Below, one piece after another: positions 48,701 through 57,700 of a stretch of DNA of 64,000 nt; position 1 is the stretch's first letter; each line of letters begins with the position of its first letter. The notes beneath the pieces are model-generated. The model saw nothing but the letters and a program-made list of their open reading frames with translations. It was not told the origin of the DNA and did no database searches. The stretch covers positions 22,876,303 through 22,940,302 of the forward strand of contig CM041534.1 of NCBI GenBank assembly GCA_023238725.1. Reading direction: 5' to 3'. The DNA comes from Scortum barcoo. Taxonomy: Eukaryota > Chordata > Actinopteri > Centrarchiformes > Terapontidae. Made by a program: the position numbers and the translations under genes.

Positions 48701-51700
48701 TTTCATCTGTCTTGGACAGACTCGGGGAAAAACAGGTGGGAATTAACAACAGAGAAAAGCACCGTGGTCCACAATTTGTACCAAAAACCAACTCTTAGAA
48801 AACCTCATCTGAACCTGACATGCATGCATTTCATTAAAGAAAGACCCAATCTAAACGGGAGCCAAAAATAATTATACCTGAGCCAATTTTTATTTATCAA
48901 ACAGACCTTTTTAGTGTCCTGAAGTAGAAAAAAAATATCAGTTTCTTTATCCAGAGTTGAAGGTTCAAGTCTGTTTTCATGAAGTCTTTGAGGTAGCTGT
49001 CAATTATGACTCTTGAAGGTTCATTTCGGCCACAAATATCCAATTATAGAGCTTAAAATGATTGAAATCTGAAGGATAAAAACCTAACACATACCACTAA
49101 CTCTCTCAGATAATTATTAATGTAAGGTATCATTATCATCGTCTTTCTTATAGTTCCTGCAATTCTCTTTGGACAAACCAGTGTTTTAAAACTCCAATAA
49201 GTAGTAGGTCTATTTGTCCCGTCTGTCTGTGTGCCATATTAATCAGACAAGATTAATAATGTATGAAATTTGCAGTCTAATGTGTGACCAAAAAATAGCC
49301 AAGTGCACCAAACACATAATTACTGGATCGAAGAACCAATTTTCTGATCGCGCTGACGAATGACTCTCTTCACTTTTCTTGTCACCATCCAAAGCTTTCC
49401 ACTCATTAATGGCATTCAGCTCAAATTTGCTCAATCACATGATCACAACCCATCACAGTCAAAGTCATTAACAGAAAAAACCTCCCTGAGATGTTCTCTC
49501 TGGCGCCGCCATGAAAACCACCGACTCCAGTCTCCAATTGCCAAGGAAGCATTTCTGTTTTTTTGTGGAGCAGTTTATATTCTTCCAGAGGAGATTTAAA
49601 TCTGGCTGGATGATGCAACGCAGCTTAAAAGCTACGATAACTTCCTCTATTTTAGGCTCTTGGGCTCTCCGTTCCCTAAAAAAGACAGAACAATCAATAC
49701 GGCTTGCTACTAAACAACTGCACGAATTTGACCATGAGGGTAAAGGATGTCAGTAAAGTTAAATCGAGGAGGTTAGATTAAAATTAATTTAATAAGAGTT
49801 GCTTTAGGGCGCAAATGTCCAACAAACTCTTAATACTTTGCAAGGAAACTTCGCCAAACTGTCTGCCGTTAACATGCATAACACCTTTTGAGCATCAAAT
49901 GATTAATTTGACGTTAACATTTCAGGTGGTTTTACATCCCAACTAAATTAATTTAGCTCACAATTCGATAAACCTGCTGCCCTCACTTGTTGTGGAGATG
50001 AATGGAATCTTTCTATCACAAATTTGCATGGCTGCCAGTATGAATATTTTGCTTTTTTGTGACGATTATGCATCACATCCACAGTTTGTCTCGAGGCCTT
50101 TAAACTGCCATGAACCCAACAGTTGGCACTAAAATCTTTATTTACAGTTCCCAAACCAAACATCTACCTGTTTGTAATTTTCCAGGGAACTGTACTTCCT
50201 CTTTTACAGATTTCTTAAGTATCACAAAAGCATCTGCCAACTGTCAGACCTCCCTGTTTTCTTTTGTTTTGTTTTTTCAAGGCAACAACGGTCGAAGACA
50301 TGGAGGCTCGGCTGGACTGCGGCCTGGTGAAAGGCCACGCCTACGCCGTGACGGACGTACGGAAAGTGCGGCTCGGCCACGGACTGCTGGCCTTCTTCAA
50401 ATCTGAGAAGCTGCACATGATCCGCATGAGGAACCCCTGGGGAGAGAAGGAGTGGAGCGGCCCCTGGAGCGACAGGTAACCGCAACGCCGCCACCTGCAG
50501 GCCCGGAGGAAGTACTGCAGATCTCATCTCATCTCGCCGAGGCTCTTTGAGTGCTCTTCATCCGTCTGTCTGGATTTGACAGTGATTTGGGTGATTCAGG
50601 CGTTTTCCAGAGTGACACAAACAACTTGTCCTTTCATTCATGACCTTGTTGTGACCTGCACCAATTTAACCAATTTGGCTAATTTAATTTGTAAAATGAC
50701 AAAGCACACTGATCCGCTCGCTCTTGAAAATTTAAAGAGATTGTATGTGAGGAGAAAGTTGCACGATGAGAAATGTCATGTAGACGATGAAAAATAGAGG
50801 TGCAATCAAGCTAATGGGCCTCAGAACAAAGAAAAGACTGATCCCGCTCGCCATGTTGGGCTTGTTTTGTTAAAGAGGACTTTATCAAACAGCACAGATA
50901 TCATTTTCTACGGAGCCTCCCAAAACAAGACAGACTAAAATTGAGCTGACTAACCCTTCAGTTCAAACGCCTGGTTGAATCAAAATGACTGGTTTGCACA
51001 AGTGGCCGTTCAGTCAGGTGGACAGAGCCGTTATTTCTGCCTAGAAAAGAGTTTTTCACTCCAGCTTCACTCCAGCTTCTCCCTCGATGTCTTTGAATTG
51101 TTGGTTACCCGACTCACTGAAACAAACAGGGAGGTGGTAAAGCTGGATCATAATGGAGTCTGAATTATTGATAAGGGCAAAGGAGAGAAAGATGTTATTA
51201 AAGAGACGTGAGTCATCTCTCCTCTCTCAATCATTCACCGGCTCTCTCGCTGAATAATTTATTCACGGTTTGATAAAACCTGTTACTGTAAATGGAGCCT
51301 GACAGACTGTCGAGATGTGGATGTTTGTCAGTGACTCACAAACAGTGAGCCATAAACACAGAGCGAATACATCCAGTAAATATCTCTGTTTCCCCCCGAG
51401 CAGCGAACACAGAGTGGACCTTGATGTTTAGGTGTGATGCACCGTAACAAATGCACATACAGTTTGACACTTGACCGTAATAGTGCCCATGAGGGACATA
51501 AGTCATTTATATATCTGAGTCTAATGCAGTTTAAATTCACTGTTCCAAGGATTATTAAAAGATAAATGTCTTACTTTTAATATTTATTGATATCCCACTA
51601 TTCACGAATTGTTTTTTGAATCATTAATTCGTCATTTATGTCTTTGTTTTTGAACATATTTGTAGCTTAAAGAAAGAATTAGTGTGAAAAAAAATGCCTC

Positions 51701-54700
51701 CATTTTGAGGTCCCAAAGCTTTTATGACACCAGCGTGCAAAGAATTGTGAATTTATCTCCAATAACAACCTGTCCAAACAAATAAAAACTAAGTTAAAAA
51801 GAAATGGATATAGTAAATTCAGCAAAAGTACATTTTGCACAGCGCTAATTCCATCAAACAGAATCATTTCAAACATGTCAGATTGTGTTTAGTTTCTCTT
51901 TTCATGCACAAATTATTTTCTGTCGCTTTTTAAAGTCCTTTTATGTCAATGAACCTGCTGCCCTCACTTTGTGGAGATGCACAGCTCTGCAGCGAGCCAA
52001 CACACACTTATAATAAACATTGAAAACCTTTTTTTTTTTTTTGAGAATCTATTTATCTTTCTATCACAAATCCACATCGCTGCAGGACTGAATTATTTCT
52101 ACGCAAAATATTCACAGCAGTTATTTCACATTTTTGTGACGATTCTGCATCACGTCCCCCGGTGTATAACGGCCTTTAAACTGCCATGGACTCAACTAAA
52201 CTTGTGTATCTTTCACATTAAAAATATACAGGGCAGGGAGGTATGAAGTAATGCTGTATATTGCTGTATATTTTGCTCTCAGGTCATAGTGATTTTCCCC
52301 GATCAATTAAATTTATCTTTATCTTTATCTTCATGTCTTTGCTTGCTGCAGTTCGGAGGAGTGGAACAAGGTGAGCAAGAGCGAGAGAGAAAAGCTCGGC
52401 GTCACTGTACAGGACGACGGCGAGTTCTGGTGAGAACCACAAACGTACCGATGATTTTGTCGTTCCCTGATCTGAGACCCGTTTATTTCAAGGCGGTGCT
52501 GGCGTAGTAAACAGTATGAATGTTTGTCGTCTGATTGATGAGCCCTCACCTGAACTGATGCTACTGCCATCCAATGCTTCATCCAGCTAGTTAGCTTAGC
52601 TTAGCACAAAGACTGCTGAAACAGAGGGAAACTGCTAGCCTGGCTCCCACAAAATCCACCTTCAGCACCTCTAAAGCACAATAATCACCACATCAGATAT
52701 TTAGATTTAAATGTGGTTGGAGGTGGATTTTTTTATCCCTGGACAAAAAAAGTGAATGGTTGTAAATTTTTCATACAACGCTTTTTTTTTGTTTGTTTTT
52801 TGGAAGCTCATATCATAAACTTTTAATCTCACTTCATGTCAGCACCAGAAGTCCTAGTATCCCTTTAACATGTTGCCCTTTTCTTTGTTCCTGATCTCAT
52901 TTCCTCTGTTTTTTGTACCTGTTGAAGCTCTTCTTCTTTCAAGCTTTTTTCCCTCTAGTTGGTATCCACTCTCTCCAGTCTCTTCTCTCCTCTCCTTTTC
53001 CTGCCCTCCTGCAGGATGACGTTTGACGACTTCTGCCAGTACTTCACCGACCTGATCCTGTGCCGCCTCATCAACACCTCCTACCTGAGCATCCACAAAA
53101 CCTGGGAGGAGGAGGTGATGAGGGGCTCCTGGGTCCACCGCCAGGACCCGCTCCGCAACCGCTCGGGAGGCTGCATCAATCACAAGGCCACCTTCCTGCA
53201 GAACCCCCAGGTTAGACCAACATCAGTTAGCGTCTGCGTACAGGGATGTGCGAGCAGTATCAGTGCGTGATGTGTGTGTCCTGTCTCTCTTTTCCAGTAC
53301 GTGTTTGACGTAAAGAAGGTGGAGGACGAGGTGCTGATCTGCTTACAGCAAAAAGAAAAAAGAGCCACACCCAAAGAGGGCAAAGGGGAAAACCTTGCCA
53401 TAGGCTTTGACATTCACCGGGTAGAAACACTCACATGCAGAAACACCAAGAGGCCTCCATAAAACTTCAAGAGTTAATAAACTGACTCAAACGTCTGCTC
53501 TGACGTCTTCTTTTCCTAAAGGTGGAGCTAAATCGGAAGTACCGTATGCACTCAGCCCAGCAGAAAGTAGCGGGCTCCATCTACATCAACTCGCGCTGCG
53601 TCTTCCTCAGGAAGGAGCTGAAGGAGGGCCGTTACGTCATCATTCCCACAACCTTCGACCCCGGGCAGCAGGGCGACTTCCTGCTCCGCGTCTTCACTGA
53701 TGTGCCTTCAGACTGCAAGTAAATCTGATATCTTACCGCTGAGCACCCGAAGCCTAACATAAATCAGATATTATCACAGTTATTCGTTGTCTTTCTCCAT
53801 CTTAAGAGCATTATTTGTTTTTAAATCAACAAAATGGAGGCTCTAATGGCTCTTAAAGGTGTAGTCTGCTGCTGTAGTCAACTTTTTAACATGCTTGTTT
53901 TCTGAATGGAGTTCTGCTCGATCGGGTCTCTCCTGTATCGCAGACTCCACCTTTAGCTGTTTGCTTATGCTAAAGTTAAGCTGTTAATACTACTGCTAAT
54001 AACTTTTAGCATGGACAGCACATCCACTATTGAAATATTTACACGGTTGCACTCAAAATAACTTTTCTTGCATCAAGCGTGTACATTATATGATGTGGTT
54101 ATGAAGACATTAGAGGCTAATTTTGCAGTCAAGACTGGCAAATATGATGATTTTACCCATAAATCATCATATTCTACAGAGTTCAAATTTTGCAAAAAAA
54201 AATCACACCTTGATCAAATTTTTCATTATGAGTAACAATGCAAAATTGTCTCCAATATCATAATTCATGTCACAACTGCAGTCAAAATCATTGCAAATAG
54301 ATCTTTTTTTGGTCCTGGATCTATAATCTGTGAACAATCTTAACCAATAGGAAAGATGCAGCGAATATATTTAGAAATAGATGCATATATTTACTATACT
54401 ATTACCATTATACTATACTATTATGCTTTTATTATCTATTATAAAACATCCACTAACTTTGAGGAGATCTGACTAATGACGTTAATGAATATTAACTTTG
54501 GGATATGACTGCTGATTGTATCCATCGCTTCCATTCAAATCATGTTGGAAAATGATCTTTTAGTGGACAGTATGAAGAGCAGGAATGAAAACAACAAATC
54601 AAACCTGTTTCAGTGTTCATGTGCACACCTGACTGCTGTTTTAAGGCGGATTTGGAAGAACTGTGAGCTGCATGCAGAGCTACTGCTGCTCTTTGAACTT

Positions 54701-57700
54701 CATCTCCCAGAAGAGTCCTTAAAAAAGTTTCAAATGTTGCTGCCATTTCAAGTAAAGGAATCATGTTGAAGTTTGTGTTTCTGCATACTGATTTGCTCCT
54801 GATTTATACTGCTGAAGAAACAGCGACTGAAAAGAAAGAAAGTCCAGTCGGCTTTAGCAGCTCGCTAACAATCACGTCCACGCTTTCTTCCCCAGAGAGC
54901 TGACTCTGGACGAGCCTCCTCAGACGTGTTGGACGGGGATGTGTGGCTACCCTCAGCTGGTCACTCAGGTCCATGTACTGAACGCCGAGGGTCTGCAGGG
55001 GCAGGACTCCAATGGAGGTAGCATGGATCACTCGTTCATTGTGTTTTTGCATGTCGATAAATACGTTCCTGTGTTGTAAAGCGCTGTTGTAAACTCCTGT
55101 AAACACCCACAGAGCTTCGCTGCCTCAATCCCAATAAGAAAAGACTTCTGAGCAAAGCACAAGGTACCACAGCGCCATCTGCTGAAACTATACTCACCTA
55201 TTTAGTCCTAGTTTAGCTTGCAGTGTGCAGTCCTTTCCCCACTACAGCTCTTTACTGTGTGCACAGACCTGAAACTTTTACAGCTTACTCACCTTCAAAG
55301 CCACTATGTGCAGCTTTTTATATGATTATAGTATATTTCAAATTATTCTGCTGTCACAAAAGTACACAGTATCCTCCTGGTTGCTGCAGAGGTTTCCATC
55401 GGCATTTTTATATCCTGCACATAATGGCTTTAATATTGAGATTCCTTTGCTAAAAAAGCAGTGATGGAAGAAGTTCTGTGATCCTGATACTTCACAAAAA
55501 AAAAGCATGAATGCAGCAGTGCAATGAAATACTCCATTACAAGTAAAAGTCTTAAAAACCCACTCAAGTGTTGAGATATCATCAGCAAAATACACTTAAA
55601 GTATAAAATGTAAAAGCACTTATTCTGCTGTAAAATATCCCCTGAATAATATTTTGTCATATATGATACTGTGAATTAATACTGATAGCTGGAAAGTAGT
55701 CTCAAGTACTTTATATACTCTTATATAGATAAACCTGAGGGGTCTTGAAAGAGTAATGGTAGAGAAAAGAAGAAAATACTAACTTTTGCACACAAATATT
55801 TTTGCTTTTTTTTGTGAATTTTTGGGTAATTTTAGCTCAAACATTATTTAAATGACACCAAACCATCATTACAACGATAAATTAATTTTGTAGGAGGAGG
55901 AGGAATGTCAGGTGTGCTGACCAGAGACAAAAACACGAGGAACCACTGGTTTAATCTTTAACAATGCATTTTATTTTGAAAGCCTAACATGGGTTTTTAT
56001 GTAAACTCTTTATGTAGTAAGTAACTACAGCTGTCAGATGAATGTAATGGAGTAAAAAAATTAACAAAAAATTGACTATGAATTGGAGTATAAGTAAAAA
56101 GTAACACAAATTAAACACTGAAGTAAAGCAAAGGTATCTCAAATTTGCGTAGTAGTACAGTACTCAAGTAAATGTAGTAAATTTCCACAGCTGGTGAACA
56201 GGATGCAACCTCTTTACAGAACTGATCTGTATTTTACTAAAGCAGATGAAGAGATTGTTTTCAAAATTACACTAAAAAAATCTCTGCACTCACCTTTAGT
56301 CACATTATTAGCAACATTTCAGTCCTCAGACTAAAATAAATGTCAACAAACAGCAGCGGGACCGTAGCTCGAGAAAAACTCATCAATCAGAGAGCGCCAG
56401 CAGCTCCGTCATGACATTCGTACAAATGACTGTTATAATTACCTGAAGCCCGAACTGAGCAGCTTTAAATGTAAAAAACATTTACAGTGTTGATGTTTGG
56501 ACTGAAACATCATTGACAAAGTGAGTTCAAGCTGTAATTTAGGCTCATATTTGACATCATTAGTCAACTGCAGCTTCGGATTTTTTTATACTAAATGATA
56601 AACTTTGTCTGGCTCACTTTTCTAGAGCTCAATGAATTTTAATCAATTGTTTTGATAGTTTTTTTTTTTAGCAAACTATCAAACATTACCAGTTTCTGGT
56701 CTCTCAGCTGTGAGGATTCACTGCTTTTCTTGTTTTATATGATAGTAAATCGAAAATCATCAGGTTTTAGACAACTGATGAGACAACAAAAACAAATTTT
56801 GACAGGCATTTCTCACTTTTTTCTTTTATTTTACGATCAAACGATGAGAAAATAATCAGCACATTAATTAATAACAAAGGTGTTTCGGTCCTCAGTTTTC
56901 AGTTTGCTTGAATTTTGGCTGATGAAGGTCTCAGGACTGAAATTAGTTAACTTAGAGTAATTAAACTTTTCTGAAATGACGACCTGGAGATGAATTGATA
57001 ATGAAAATAATCAAATAGCGCAGTGTTTTGGAAACTCTTTACCTGAACTCTTATAATCTGATATAGATGTGTGTAAATGACTCAAAGTAATCACATTATC
57101 TGTTATCAGCTCTGATTTAAAGCCTCTTCCCGCCCTCAGCCGTAGATCCCTACGTGATCATCACCTGTGAAGGAGAGCGGGTTCGTTCGCCGGTTCACAA
57201 GGACACCCGCTGCCCAAACTTCGACATCAAAGGCCTGTTTTACCGCAAGAAACCCAAGGAGGGCATCCACATCGAGGTGAGCTGTCACTCTGTGGACGGT
57301 AGTTGTGCTGCTGTTTTTTCCAAACCAACAGATTTCAGCTGTGGAAGATCCAACTTCCTTCACAACCCCCTGCAAGCTCCTCTATCTTCACTTACACTTC
57401 GTTGAAGGCAATTTTCTCCACTCTGAGCAGCCATGTCCTAAAAAGAGTCATTTTACTTGTCTCTTGCTGTCAGATACGTTTGATTTATCAAGAGCGACTT
57501 ACAATAAATGAATTCAGTCACGTGAGTGCAACAGAAGAATCAGTTTCATCAAATATGCTGAACTGCAGCTATTAGTGAATTATAGTGGATGTTATGGGGT
57601 GTTTGCATTGACAATTTATTGGACTGAGACTGATATATAGAGAGACTAACGAGGGAACAGGTGAAACTCACAAGGGCAGAAAGTGAAGTGTCATGTGAGG

